From Thermoascus crustaceus (Eukaryota > Ascomycota > Eurotiomycetes > Eurotiales > Thermoascaceae): 64,000 nt of DNA. The DNA lies in NCBI GenBank assembly GCA_001599835.1, contig BCIC01000002.1:1569137-1633136 (forward strand), given 5' to 3'. Below the pieces are notes generated by a model. That model worked only from the letters and a program-made list of their open reading frames with translations. It was not told the origin of the DNA and ran no database searches. Both the position numbers and the translations under genes were made by a program. This document shows positions 23,257 through 35,163 of the stretch, in pieces; positions within the stretch are counted from its first letter, which is position 1; each line of letters starts with the position of its first letter.

Positions 23257-25867
23257 ATGCCAGAGAAAGTGCATACAAAGTTCGACGACTCGGACGACTC
23301 CGACGTTGCGAAGAAGGCAGAGTCCAAGAAGCAAGAGCAGGCCCAGGCCCCGGTATCGGTGCCGGAAAAGGAACCATCTAAGAAGAAATCGAAAAAGAGA
23401 AAGAGAGAAGAGCCTGAAGAAGCGTCCCCTGCTCCTCAACGGGTGGTGGTGCAGGGCGGAGAACAGCCTAAGAAAACACCCTCACCGGAACAAGGGAGCG
23501 CTGAAAATGGACACGTAAAGGCCGTCCCGCCGCCGGAAGGCTCGAAAAAGCAGAAGAAGCAGAAACACAACGATCATCAAAAACCGGCAACAAAGCACAA
23601 CAACAACTTTTCGACTCCCTCGCTGAAGGAGAAGGCCAAGGCGCTCTACCAGCTCCGCAAGAATCTGCCTATCTTTCCACACGCGGATGAGATCCGTCAG
23701 CGCCTTCGGAAGAGCGATGTCATGCTGCTCGTTGGTGAGACTGGTAGCGGAAAGAGTACACAGATCCCCCAGTTCCTGGTCAACGAGGACTGGTGTCGTC
23801 CGAGGAATGTCAAGATCACGCAAGAAGATGGGAAGCGCAAGGATGTTGCCGTTGGCGGGTGCATCGCGATTACGCAACCGAGACGAGTGGCTGCTATCTC
23901 GCTGGCTAGGCGCGTGGCTGATGAGATGGGTACACCGTTGGGCTCGTCGTCACCGGCTAGTAAAGTCGGATACTCCGTCCGTTTCGATACGTCTACGTCG
24001 CCGAGTACGAGGATCAAGTTCTTGACAGAGGGAATGCTGCTACAGGAGATGTTGCATGATCCTTGGTTGACGAAGTACAGTGCTGTTCTGGTGGATGAAG
24101 TTCACGAGAGAGGCGTCAATGTGGATCTTGTTTTAGGTTTCCTGAGAAACCTGGTCTGCGGGAAAAGAGAGGGTCGAGGTGGCGCGCCGCTGAAGGTTGT
24201 TGTTATGAGTGCGACGGCAGATATGGAGAGTCTGCTTGGATTCTTTAACGAAGGATTTCATCCAGCCCAAGACGGTGCTCGAGAAGGTACAACCGCAAGT
24301 TCGAATGGTACATCGAAGCAAGATTCAACCTCTGAAAAGAATGAGGCTACATCTACCAATGGAAATGCATCTGAGAAACAAGGAGAGGTTTCTATATGTC
24401 ACGTCAAGGGTCGCCAGTTCCCTGTGAAGACGATATACTCTCCTCAACCAGTCCATGACTTCGTGGACGCAGCTCTCAAGGTCATCTTCCAGATCCACTA
24501 CAAAGAACCGCTGCCAGGTGATATCCTCGTGTTTCTCACGGGACAGGAAACGGTGGAGGCCTTGGAACACCTCGTCAACGACTATGCTACCGGCATGGAT
24601 CCTTCGTTGCCGAAGGTTCTGGTCCTTCCTCTCTTTGCTGCTCTCCCTCAGGCTGCTCAGCAGCGAGTCTTCCAGCCGACTCCGCCACGCACAAGAAAGA
24701 TCGTTCTGGCGACGAACATCGCCGAAACTTCCGTCACTGTTTCAGGTGTCCGATATGTCGTTGACTGCGGTAAAGCCAAACTGAAGCAATTCCGCACCCG
24801 TCTCGGTTTAGATTCTCTCCTGGTGAAGCCGATCTCGAAGTCTGCCGCCATTCAAAGAAAAGGTCGAGCTGGAAGAGAGGCACCAGGACAATGCTACAGA
24901 CTCTACACGGAGAAGGATTACCTGGAGCTCCAGGAAACGAATACGCCAGAGATTCTCAGATGCGATCTGAGCCAAGCTATTCTCACGATGAAAGCCAGAG
25001 GTGTCGATGACATAATGGGATTCCCTTTCTTGACAAGACCGCCAAGAGAGGCCCTCGAGAAGGCCTTACTACAACTACTCAACATCCAGGCATTAGAGGA
25101 GACTGGAAAGATTAGCCCTATCGGACTGCAGATCGCCAAGCTTCCTCTCACCGCACCATTGGGAAGGGTGCTCCTGGCCGCTGCCGAATACGGACCCAGC
25201 GTTCTGACGGATGTCATCGATATCATCTCCGCTCTCAGCGTGGAGAACATCTTCCTGAATACCACATCGGAGGAGAAGAAGGAGGAAGCCGAGAAGGCCA
25301 GACGGGACCTGTTCAGGAGAGAGGGCGACCATCTGACCATGCTGGCGACCGTACAGGGCTATGCGGCGGAGAATACGGACCGGAAGGCCTGGGCTGAGAA
25401 ACACATGGTCTCGCATCGGGCGATGCAATCGGTAATGGTATTCTTCCCTTTCCTAGTTCCACATCCAACTAAGAGACAAGAAAGGACATAAAGAGACTAA
25501 CATCAACCAACAACAGGACGTCCGCAAACAACTCACCACCCAATGCAGACAAGCCAAGCTCCTCCCGGACCCGAACAAACCCAACTCCACCAACTCCAAC
25601 TCTTCTTCCAGCGAACCCTCCTCCGTCCTCATCCTCAAATCCTTCCTCACCGGCTTCGCGGCCAACACGGCCCGGCTCGTCCCCGACGGCAGCTACCGCA
25701 CCATCGTGGGCAACCAGACGGTCACGATTCACCCATCCAGCGTGCTGTTCGGGAAGAAGGTCGAGGCGATCATGTACAATGAGTTCGTGTTCACGACGCG
25801 CAGCTACGCGCGGGGGGTGAGTGCCGTGCAGATGGATTGGGTGGGGGAGGTTTTGGCGAGGCAGTAA
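23257..25867 (+). CDS. DEAH-family (DEVH) RNA helicase, Dhr2-like
   Basis: Two exons, 23257-25431 and 25517-25867, give 841 residues. The start is the ATG of MPEKVHTKF; the open frame extends four codons further upstream without an ATG. A Lys/Glu-rich disordered N-terminus (about 130 residues, nucleolar in style) precedes the helicase core: motif I GETGSGKST, Ia TQPRRVAA, II DEVHERG, III SAT, then NIAETSVTV (V) and QRKGRAGR (VI). Winged-helix, HA2 and OB-fold parts follow, ending in FVFTTRSYARGVSAVQMDW. Best match by memory is yeast Dhr2 and S. pombe Prh1, which act in 18S rRNA/40S assembly; human DHX33/DHX40-type proteins are further relatives. Motif II reads DEVH, not DEAH. An insertion rich in Ser/Thr/Glu lies between motifs III and IV (about 345-380). 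Nucleolar location is inferred. Confidence 0.88.
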
Positions 25868-28800
25868 TAGTCTTGTCCTATTAATGATGGTCTGTCTTAT
25901 CGTATCGCTTGTGTTGTGTTGTACAGTACGTTCAATGTCTACATAGATATGATCAATTGTCATACTGGATTGTGTGTATAATATACCGTACTTCATATCT
26001 ATTGTGGATGTATCTGTTTCCTCACCCTTCTTCGGTGTCTGTATTATATTGAATATCAGTGCTTGAAACACGCAGAATTTCAAGAGATCCTTATCTGAAA
26101 CCAGTGCAGATGCCATCGTTCCTCTCTCTGGCGGAATGATAGACTCAAAAAAAAATCATCCATCAGGTTTTTCTCTGCGCTTACCACTCCATGTCCAAGA
26201 ACTCAGTAAGAAAAGCCACCCTCAGCTGACTGATAACAGAAATTGGAGTTTGAGTTGGTTATAGTGAAACAGATCCGGGTTCGTGAGGGCTGAAACCCTT
26301 ACCCCTTAAAATATGATATCGAGCCTTGATTCGAGCTCACCCTGGCACAATACCTTGGCGCATATTATACCCCATAAATATATGTGGCTGAAATATGTTA
26401 TCTCCCACTGGCCTTACTCATCGCAATCTGGCCTTTCTGTTCAGGCGGTGCCTGCAGGGTCAACCGGGCCACCTGCATGCTGACTGCATATGGCTTTCTA
26501 ATGTACATATAGCTCAGCACATATGGTGGGCGTGAACCTCGTTTCTTACATACAAAGTACTCTGTACAGAGTACCTGGGTGCACTTCGATATCGCATAGC
26601 TGGACTTAGCCTTCCGGTGGCAGTCTCGCCTGCATATTATGCCGCTTACTAGGAATGGGATCTAAGTGTTGGCTAGTAGGTCGTACCTAAAGGGGATCTC
26701 CGTACGACAGTGGCAAGGAAATAGGGGCGCTAGAAAAAATTCTCGAAGGCGAGTCGGCGGAAAACTTAAGCGCCACCGTGGCCTGTCCGTTCCTTGCAAC
26801 AGATCCGGTCGTGATCTTTGGACTGGACTATGCGATTTCCGTATAGAAGAAGAACGCCAAGCTGGTTAGAGCGCGGATCGGATTCCAGAACATCGGGATA
26901 CGACGGGATTAGGTGATTTTCCACGCATCCTAGGAATCGCCGTCAAACTCGCCTCCGATCCACCCGAAAATAGTCCGAAATGTGTGTCAATTTTCGATTA
27001 TTGACGGTGGATAGACATAAGGTACTATGATATTGGAGAAGGCGTTACGGTACTGTATCGAGAGTTGCAGCAGTACTGATAGACTTGGCTGCCAAGCGTT
27101 GACTCGCCTGGACTCTGGCGCGGGAGCAGCGCGTCAGTGACGCTTCGGGTATAGCGGGAGACCGATGAAACCGGGACGAGCTTCACGTATCCGATCCGTC
27201 GGGATCTCCACCTGTCGCCGTGTCTTCGACGTGGACGCGGAGTACTGGTACTCGCTGCCCCTCCTGGTTGTCTACCCGAACCCCTCAAGTTCGTTACAAT
27301 GAGTGAGGAGTATTCTGTATCTAGTCGATAGATCAAATCGGGACAGAATGCAACTTGCAGATCCGATTTACCTCTTTTCAATGTCCACAGAATGACACAC
27401 GTGACCTCAATCCTCTCCCGCAAGCCCCGCCGCTTTTGACATCATCGACCCCGGGTTTTGGTGACAACCAGAACGAGAGACGTACAGCACTGCGACCACG
27501 TCTATTCTCTGATCAGTATCTGTGCTTTACTGTCGCTGTAGTATCTCCAGTTCTCTATACGCTGCATGTATATTGCGTACGGACTGAACGTCCGCCCCAT
27601 TGCGCACCACTGAAATCATAGATGTGTCGGCTCGCGGAGTACAAAGCCACCGTACAAAAAAGCCTATCGACACGGTAGTTCTGGGCAATAGTATTGCATA
27701 CCTCTGGGTGTATCCCACCGGAAAGTTGTCTGTCAAGGTTCTAGACCCGACGTCCTGGGAGCCTTCTTCCGCTGCCCTGTCGTGACGACATGACCTTGAT
27801 AATCAAAAGTTTGATGTATCTGATCGTCTGCACATCCTCCGCCCTCTAATACCCAGCTTTGACAGCGTGTAGTTGCATGTACTAGAGGCCATATCATTCG
27901 AAAGGCAACCGATATCGGAATCAGAGCACCGCTGCCCCTAGTGGAAAAAGCAGATGTCTACATCCGCCACCGGAAATGGAACACTGCGGCACCAGCGCTT
28001 TAGCCTGAGTTAGAAGCTGAAAGTGTAGCAAACCTTGGAAGTAGTACAAGCGGTAGGTGGCCACATGGGCTGCACGCTGCAAGGGTGCCGGATGGTCTGC
28101 GTCGTGTCCGCCCCAAAAGGGAGACACCTGGAGAGGACAAAGAAAGCGTAGGGTATACATCACAAAGCAACAAAGGAACCCTACATAAGCTGAGGCAGCA
28201 GGCGTGATCACCGCACAGGTGGCTTGCTCCTTCCTCTGCAGCAGCGCACTTGGCTGTACCTGCCCCCAATCAGTCGCGCCGCCTCGCTTCCCTCGACCGT
28301 CTGATGCTGAACATAGAACATCGCTCCCTGGCATCGTTATAGTTATACATCAGCATTTAGTCATCCCGTATCCTGATTTCTCTCTCCTGGTAGACCCTTA
28401 ACCGCATCACCACTCTGTATTATTCTTATACCTACCTAACATAATAGATCTCGCTGTTCATCTTTGGGAGAAGCGGATCGACAGCAACGGCGCGTCCAGA
28501 ACGACTCCTCCCAGCCGTCCCGTGCCCGATTCGCGTGATCTGCTGGGTACAAAGGAGGGACAGCCCCGCGTCTCTCACCCGATAATATCTCGTCAGCCTC
28601 ATCGTTGCTTCTTCCAGCTGCACCGCCAGCAGTCGCGTCAGGCTTCGCGCACACGGCGACATTCTCTAGTCGCTCTAGCTTCAGATCGACCATCCCGACA
28701 GCGACTCTGTTGGGACCGGTGTCTCCCGATTTGCACTATCATCGCCCGGTTGCTCCGCCCTGTGCTGCGAGTCTTTGTCACTCGATCCCGAGCGGTCTGC

Positions 28801-29217
28801 CAGCTGGTCAAATAGTCCTATGATTTCCCTTTGTCGTCGATCCCTCCAGATCACCTCGAGAGAGCAGAAACTGTGGAAATGAACAGTGCTGGCCGTTGAC
28901 GCGATCGCTGATTGCTAGTACATCAGTTGCCTCGCGACGTGCATACACCTCCGCCCCCGTCCTTATCATATCGGTCCTCCGTCATCCGCCCGCGCCCTGT
29001 GCTCCGCATCATCCCCATCAGTTTGTCGCCCAACCAAGCCAAGGGGTCGTGCCCGCGTCGTCCACGGCCCTTTGCGCTTTTGTCAGCTCTTTATTCCCCT
29101 TACTTTCTTTTCTGAACCCTTTGCTCCTCACCAGAACCTGTCCCCGTTACCGTCCGCAGCTAGGGACTTGGCATCTGATTCCCTTGATCTTATCTCTCAC
29201 CGTTCAACCTCACAACC
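25868..29217. other. 3.3 kb intergenic region
   Basis: No supportable gene. It contains the helicase 3' flank and, from about 28400 to 29217, a C/T-rich stretch typical of a fungal promoter and long 5' leader for the next gene. Several short open frames on both strands look random. Confidence 0.5.
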
Positions 29218-31161
29218 ATGGCGTTCCGCGTGCCAACTCAGGCTCCTCGCCGCCAGGCATCATATTCTACGTCATTACAACCGCCTGCACTTGAGATTCC
29301 GATTCCACAATCGCAGCAGCAGGATGAGGAATCGACAGAATGGGTCCTGTTCTCCCCGTCGCAGCCGCCTTCGACCGCTCGCACCCACACCGACTCTACA
29401 GAACGCACCCCGCGCACAGCTGGCCTGTCGCGGTTGAGCGATTTCGGGTCACTTGAGACTGCTACCGCCTCTGTTGATATTGATCAGGGAGATGATAATG
29501 ATGATAACTTGGGGGATGATGGAACAGAGTTGGACAGCTTGGATGACGGACTGCACGCGTTCCGGGAACCGACCCTGTTCAGGACGGCTTCTGGACGGTT
29601 GGACCAGAGCCATCCAGCGTTGCTCCCAACCCACGATGGACTGGGAACATTTCAGGCGTCAAGTCAAACGGTGCAAGACTATCTGTGGCAGTACGAGCAA
29701 TACAACCCTCGATCTAGAGGTGACATACGGCCCAGGCGACAATCCAGCGTGCAGAGGCAGTTGGACACTGTGAGTGAACTAGATGATGAGAACGTGGAAA
29801 GGGAGAGGTGGCAGCGCATCGAGAAGTGGAGAATGGAACAGAGCAGAGCGTTATTGATGGAAATCGAACGAGAAACTAGACGACAACGACGAAACAGCCG
29901 TGCAAGCCTTACAAGCAGTGCCCATAATCGTCGTACCAGTGCTGGTACAATGGATGGTATCTCGGAGATGGAAGCCATGGACAGTAATACGTCACCGCCA
30001 GAAACAGCTTCGACACAGCAGGAGACCCCCGATGCAGATGAGCCCTTGTGGCGCCGTATCACAAGGAAGGTAATCAGAGACTTGATAGGGATTGATGACT
30101 CGTTGCTTTCTGTCATCTTCGGGGAGTCATTGCCGACAGTGGAAGAGGAATCTTCGGAGCAGAAGCACCAAGAGGACAAGTCCGCTGCAGACTCTGAACG
30201 GCACGCGCCGCTCGATATGGACCGGATGTTGATGGACGTGGAAGCCGACCCCAATGGTGCCGACTCATGGCAGGGCAAACTGCTACAATGTATAGCCCGG
30301 GAGCTTGATATTCTCGTTCACCAGCTGTGTGAGCATCCAGGCGCCTTCAGCACGTACCTTCGGGCCTCCGAAGATGCGTCTAATGAATATGCTGGCATTC
30401 CCCTCAATCGCTCGACGCCTCGTATGCCTTCAAAGAGACAGTCACGCCTGTCTTCTACAACACCGTCTGACAGCAGTACTAACAACCTCTCCTCAACTCT
30501 GTCTCCCCGCTTTTCTCCGACTCTCAAGGACCCAACTGCGGATGCACATGCTGCTTTATGGGGAATTGAAGAGGAAAGCATCTCCCCTAGTGCTGCAGCG
30601 AACCGGAACTCCATGGAAACTGTTATGACTCCTGAAAATGCCACCGCAGAGGAGCCGCTGTCTGAATCTGTCCGTCTGCAGCAAGAACACGAATACTGGG
30701 AGCGTGAGCTGGACGTCATGATGGTTTTCCGTTACCTCCGTACCCGCTTTGGGCAAGGCGGAAATAGCAGCACGAATACATCACCACGCCGTCGTACAAA
30801 TTCTACCATACACACGCCGCAAGATCCATCTCAACGGGCTGCCATAATCCGTCAGCATCACCCGCTGGTTGCACGTGCGCATGCTCGTTCACAAACCCAG
30901 TTCCAGCGCCAGTTGCATCTCCATCCACAGAGCGTTCACACTGGTCCTACCGGCCCATCATCACCACTCTTCTCCCGCCGCTTGCGTCGCAAAAGCTCGA
31001 GCTGTGCCAGCCAGAGTACCAAGGTCTCTAGCAAAAAGACGCTTGCCGGTATCGGCAGTGGTTCGAGTCGGAACTACTGGGATATTGGTGGGAGCGTCGG
31101 AAGCGGAAGCGTTGTCTCCGTTGGAGGTGCAGCCGGCGTAGGAGCTTGGGGCGAGATTTGA
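29218..31161 (+). CDS. Large Ser/Thr/Gln-rich protein of unknown function
   Basis: A single-exon frame of 647 residues with a strong start context (ACAACCATGG) after a C/T-rich leader. I do not recognise a named domain. Most of the protein is predicted disordered (Ser, Thr, Gln, Arg). Ordered islands stand out: EWVLFSPSQPP near residue 40, an Arg/Glu-rich helix around ERERWQRIEKWRMEQSRALL (about 196-215), an amphipathic segment LWRRITRKVIRDLIGI (about 277-292), WQGKLLQCIARELDILVHQL (about 345-365), and YWERELDVMMVFRYLRTRF. The spacing of islands within disorder suggests a scaffold or regulatory protein. The C-terminus is Gly/Ser-rich. It is probably a conserved filamentous-fungus protein; cellular role unknown. 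Confidence 0.75.
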   Translation: MAFRVPTQAPRRQASYSTSLQPPALEIPIPQSQQQDEESTEWVLFSPSQPPSTARTHTDSTERTPRTAGLSRLSDFGSLETATASVDIDQGDDNDDNLGDDGTELDSLDDGLHAFREPTLFRTASGRLDQSHPALLPTHDGLGTFQASSQTVQDYLWQYEQYNPRSRGDIRPRRQSSVQRQLDTVSELDDENVERERWQRIEKWRMEQSRALLMEIERETRRQRRNSRASLTSSAHNRRTSAGTMDGISEMEAMDSNTSPPETASTQQETPDADEPLWRRITRKVIRDLIGIDDSLLSVIFGESLPTVEEESSEQKHQEDKSAADSERHAPLDMDRMLMDVEADPNGADSWQGKLLQCIARELDILVHQLCEHPGAFSTYLRASEDASNEYAGIPLNRSTPRMPSKRQSRLSSTTPSDSSTNNLSSTLSPRFSPTLKDPTADAHAALWGIEEESISPSAAANRNSMETVMTPENATAEEPLSESVRLQQEHEYWERELDVMMVFRYLRTRFGQGGNSSTNTSPRRRTNSTIHTPQDPSQRAAIIRQHHPLVARAHARSQTQFQRQLHLHPQSVHTGPTGPSSPLFSRRLRRKSSSCASQSTKVSSKKTLAGIGSGSSRNYWDIGGSVGSGSVVSVGGAAGVGAWGEI

Positions 31162-32316
31162 GATGGGAAACAATTGCCGGCTTCTCGAGTACATAGTCTG
31201 CTGCTTGCTACAACTCTGGTGGTAGTTGTCTGGAGTTCAAAGAGGATTGCTTGACCGGTTGGGGAAAGTCTGTCGGGCTCATGGAGTGCATCAACATCGT
31301 TTTGGTATAATATGACTGTGGCCTTTTGTGTCAATTCTGCGAGTTTGGCTGGCGATTTGGTATTACATCAAAAGAGTCTGGAAAGATGAGCGGTGCTCTT
31401 CTCCATGACTGGCCGCGTAAGGTACCAATCTAGAGGGGCGGTATATGACGAACATGGCGTTTTTATCTACTCGTTGGACTACCATTTATCATCAATATTC
31501 GGTGTTTCTATCACTTTTTACCTCGTTCTCCTGTCTCTTTGTCCCACCTCTTTTCTCCCTACTCAATTGTCCAAGGGCGTCTACAGCTCCGTGAAATTGA
31601 TTCACTCTGTGGATATTTGGTTTGGTGGATATATGTCTCTCTAGCAGGCCGTTGCTAGATTTCTGTTTTTGTTTAATTCGACCTTTGGGGGTTGAGGATA
31701 TATCTGTTGGTGTTTCTGTCAACTTGGGATTGGTGTCTCTCCATATCATACTACATTACTATATTATACTTGACTCTTAATTAATATTGGGATATATCGT
31801 ATAGAATATCAATGGTCAAGCTCTTGGATATAGAAGTACATTGGTATATTGTTATTGCGCAAGGAGGGGAAAACTGAGTAACTGTGTCGACAGCTACATG
31901 GGCTTCACATCATAATGATTACGTCTAGCCATGTGGGAGGCGAAGTTGGACGCTGGATTTCCTGGTTGTTTTCCCGGGAAATAGATACAGAGGCTTCTTG
32001 TGGAAGGGTGGATTGGATATCTATTTGATTGGATATTCTTTGTGGAAATGGGGAACGAAGGAAAAGGGAATCCCTTTCCTAGTATTCATTCATTCCTCAT
32101 AGCCATTGTTCTTTATCCTCTCTTGGGAGACGATCTACCACCATCGATCAACTGCCAGATGGGGATAAAAAGCCAGGGGGGAAACCATGACAAGTCCGCC
32201 GTGGACTACAAAGACATCAAACCGGTGCAAACAGGTATGAATTTATCAATTTTTTGTTTGTTCAGGACAAAAAGACAAACGCCCACTACCACACGACACG
32301 AAAAACCATCTCACAT
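31162..32316. other. Convergent 3' intergenic region
   Basis: Lies between the 3' ends of the unknown 647-residue protein gene (+) and the RPL10 gene (-). AT-rich, no gene seen. Confidence 0.55.
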
Positions 32317-33278
32317 TTAAGCCTCAGCAGCCTGCTCGACGTTCTCGTAGGCCTCAGGGAAGCGGCGCATGTTCTCCTCGATGCGGCCGTGGTGGCGGTG
32401 GAACTGGACGTAGGCACCGTCGATCTTGACGCGGCCCTCCTGGCGGAGCTTGACGTACTCCTCGCGGCGGAGAGGGGTGAAGCCCCAGTTCTTGGAGACG
32501 ATGATCTTTTGGCGACCGGGGAACTTGTACATGGAGCGGCGCAGGGCCTCGACGGCGTGGGCGCGGTTGGCGTCACGGGTGCGGACGGACAGCAGGATCT
32601 GGCCGATGTTCACACGGGCGACACTGCCGTTGGGCTTACCGAAGGCACCACGCATACCGGTCTGGAGACGATCGGCTCCGGCGCACGACAACATCTTGTT
32701 GATACGGACGACGTGGAAGGGGTGGGCGCGGACACGGAGGTGGAAGCCTTCCTTACCGGCCATCTTGACGAGGTACCTATTATTCGTCGTATTAGTAAGA
32801 TGTTGGAGAGATGTGCGTGGTGGTTGGGGTTCGGGATCGTACTTGTTGGCACAGATACGGGCAGCTTCGAGAGCCTCGGAGGACAGCTGCTCGTACTCGT
32901 TGGAGACCATGTGCACGCACAGAGGGAACTCATCGACGTTGGCCTTCTTACGTCCCAGGTCGTAGATACGGATCTTAGGGTCCGGGACACCACGGTTGAA
33001 CCGGGACTTGGGGTAGGGCTGTATTCACACGCATCAAGTCAGCATTTGTCTATACCCTTGCTCTGTTCACCATCGCATAATCCACCGAAAACGATCCTCT
33101 TCATCTTTGAGACCCTGATGTTCTGTGTCTGGCGTTCAATACGCGCCGCGCAGACCCTTCCCCCACAAAAACCCCGAAAACGCAAGCGAAATTATATCGA
33201 AACCCAAGAGGAAATCACAAAGTCCAAACGCACCTTGTTCTTGCAGTAGCGGTAGCATCTCGCGGGACGACGAGCCAT
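32317..33278 (-). CDS. RPL10: 60S ribosomal protein L10 (uL16)
   Basis: Three exons: 33278-33234 (15 codons, MARRPARCYRYCKNK), 33018-32843 and 32776-32317. The introns are 215 and 66 nt, and the product has 226 residues, close to the yeast length of 221. Hallmarks include PYPKSRFNRGVPDPKIRIYD, the Sdo1/Lsg1-sensitive P-site loop region around LSCAGADRLQTGMRGAFGKP, and QILLSVRTRD. The protein joins the large subunit late in cytoplasmic maturation and organises the central protuberance and peptidyl-transferase environment. A short first exon with a long first intron is the usual layout of fungal ribosomal protein genes. A tandem AGCCCTAA element lies 215 bp upstream of the start. Confidence 0.97.
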
Positions 33279-33970
33279 CTTGACTGCTGGAAATGTGTAT
33301 AACTTTCCTGCAAAAAAGGTGTGGGTTGTCGATGAAGGTTGGGTGGTTGTCGGGAAAGGGAAGAGAAAAGAGAAGGGGAAGGGAGAGAGAGAGGGACGGT
33401 CGGGGCTGAAAGTTCCACCTGCGTCGGTGATTTCCAAGCAAATTGCCGCTAACGAGCGTGCAGAGCCGTGCTTGTGCTTTCGCGCGGTGGCGAAGCCCTA
33501 AGCCCTAAGTTGATTTACGTAGGCTAACCTGGTTCCATTATCGGATTCGGACTCGGAGCGGAGCAGACCGATTTCCCGTCTGATAGGTTGGGATTGTCTG
33601 GGCCGTGGATAACGGGTTTGTCAGCGAAGATGGGGGTTTTATTAATCAGGAAGAAGGATGACTTCAAGGTGAGTTATATGTAGATAGGTAGTTGGCTTGA
33701 CTACAATTCTTTTTCTGAAAATTCCTACAGAAGTTGCTTTCTTTCATCTTGTCTTGAGTATGTAGCGTACGTACATGCAAGAGTACATCCATACTGTAGG
33801 AAAGAAGCTTAGTAGGAAAAGTAATTCGTCGAAAAGTACCAGTTCCATAGGCGTAATTCTTTTTTGATTCCGTTATCTAACATGACATGCGCCTTTTTGT
33901 TGTCTTTTCTTGCTTCATCATTGGCATGAAACCCAACCGGCACAGCGATTGACTTCATGATCCATTACGC
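33279..33970. promoter_or_regulatory. RPL10 upstream region / RPL30 3' flank
   Basis: A 692-bp gap between two minus-strand ribosomal protein genes. It contains the tandem AGCCCTAA motif (separate entry) and C/T-rich sequence (as read on the minus strand) immediately before the RPL10 start. Confidence 0.6.
33493..33509. promoter_or_regulatory. Tandem AGCCCTAA (Tbf1-type) element upstream of RPL10
   Basis: The sequence AAGCCCTAAGCCCTAAG matches twice the ARCCCTAA core that Tbf1 binds at ribosomal protein promoters in several ascomycetes outside Saccharomyces. It lies 215 bp before the RPL10 ATG, a plausible activator distance. Function here is inferred from the motif; I saw no copy before RPL30. 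Confidence 0.5.
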
Positions 33971-35163
33971 CTACTGGGAGCCGGCCAGGATGTCCGAGTC
34001 ACCGGCGTCCAGGATGGCCATGGTGGAGCAGCGGAAGAGCTTACCGCAAGCGGTGCCGAGCTCAATCTGTATCGATTTTTACAAGAACAAGTCAGCCATC
34101 ACGTTGTTACCCTCCAAAGCCATCATTCCGGCTTCTTCGCAGGGCGGGCGCCCAACGGCCACGACTGGCAGCCTAGCATAGCTAGGCTGGGTCGGGCCAT
34201 CGGGGCCGGAGATCGAAATAGAATCGAAGAAAGCAGGGATGCAGTTCAACGATTTATCAAATGGAAATGGGGACTTACGTTGTTGCCGCTGAAGTGGTGG
34301 ACGCTAGTCTTAGAAAGCCTGTTTTTAAACATGTTAGTTTATCTTTTTCTTTGCATGTCTCTGGATCTTGTGAGGGTAGTGTGGTTGATCCGCGGAAGGT
34401 TTACGGGTACGCTCCCACTGACGGGGTGTTTATTCGACGCTGCCCTTCAATTGACGCATGCCAGCTGTTTCTTGATGGACCTTGATAGGCCTATGATCTA
34501 GGACGACCATCACCAGACACATACCACCACTAGAGACGCTTGGGAACGGCATGGACGAAGCGTACAACTGTCGTCCGTACCTCCACGATACGAGAGCAGT
34601 GATGAGCGGTATGGGTCGCGTGTGACCGATGAGGTCCAGATCGCAAGCCTATCAAGGCTACTCATGCGAGAACACAGGCAACGAAGTTGGAGGGACCGTC
34701 AAAACACGACCTCTCTCAGTGAGAGAGCACGCAGAAACCCTACCGCGGTATCTAATCCACTGAAGAAAGTCAGACTTACATAGCGTAGTACTCGAGCTCA
34801 CTCTTACGGAGAGGAGGAGCGTTGGCGGCAATGATAACCAGCTTGGCCTTGCCGGAGCGCAGGCACTTGATGGTCGACTTGTACCCCAGAGTGACTGTTT
34901 ATGGTCAGCGACTGACAATTCATCGCGGGCGAGCTTCTTCGAAGACGAAGAATCCCCGACGGTTTTTGAATGCTGGAATATCGACAAGAGTATAGAAGAT
35001 AGACATACCCTTGCCACTCTTCATAACCAGGGCAAGCCTGGAGTTGATCTATGTAAAGGTTAGCTAGATGCTCTTCAGATCGCGAGATTTCTCTTCTTTT
35101 GAAGAGAAAAAGAGGGGAGGGATTTACGTTGTCGCTGGACTTCTTGGTCTTCTTGGGGGCCAT
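33971..35163 (-). CDS. RPL30: 60S ribosomal protein L30 (eL30)
   Basis: Five exons, 35163-35128, 35048-35009, 34894-34780, 34318-34279 and 34066-33971, encode 108 residues (yeast: 105). The frame is kept at all four junctions, and the protein reads as canonical eL30: MAPKKTKKSSDN, INSRLALVMKSGKVTLGYK, IIAANAPPLRKSELEYYAML, then NNIELGTACGKLFR and a GDSDIL tail. It sits on the large subunit near the intersubunit face. In yeast L30 represses its own splicing by binding a kink-turn in its transcript; whether that happens here cannot be read from sequence. The gene is unusually intron-dense for 109 codons, and the third intron (34319-34779, 461 nt) is far longer than the others (see findings). 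Confidence 0.96.

Noticed and set aside
26850..26935. tRNA-like GGTTAGAGCGCGGATC
   Set aside because: Resembles a D-arm, but no T-arm GGTTCGAATCC-type B box or acceptor pairing follows.
32254..33249. 331-codon plus-strand frame over RPL10
   Set aside because: Antisense shadow of the RPL10 exons and introns; reads as Val/Leu/Gly-rich noise.
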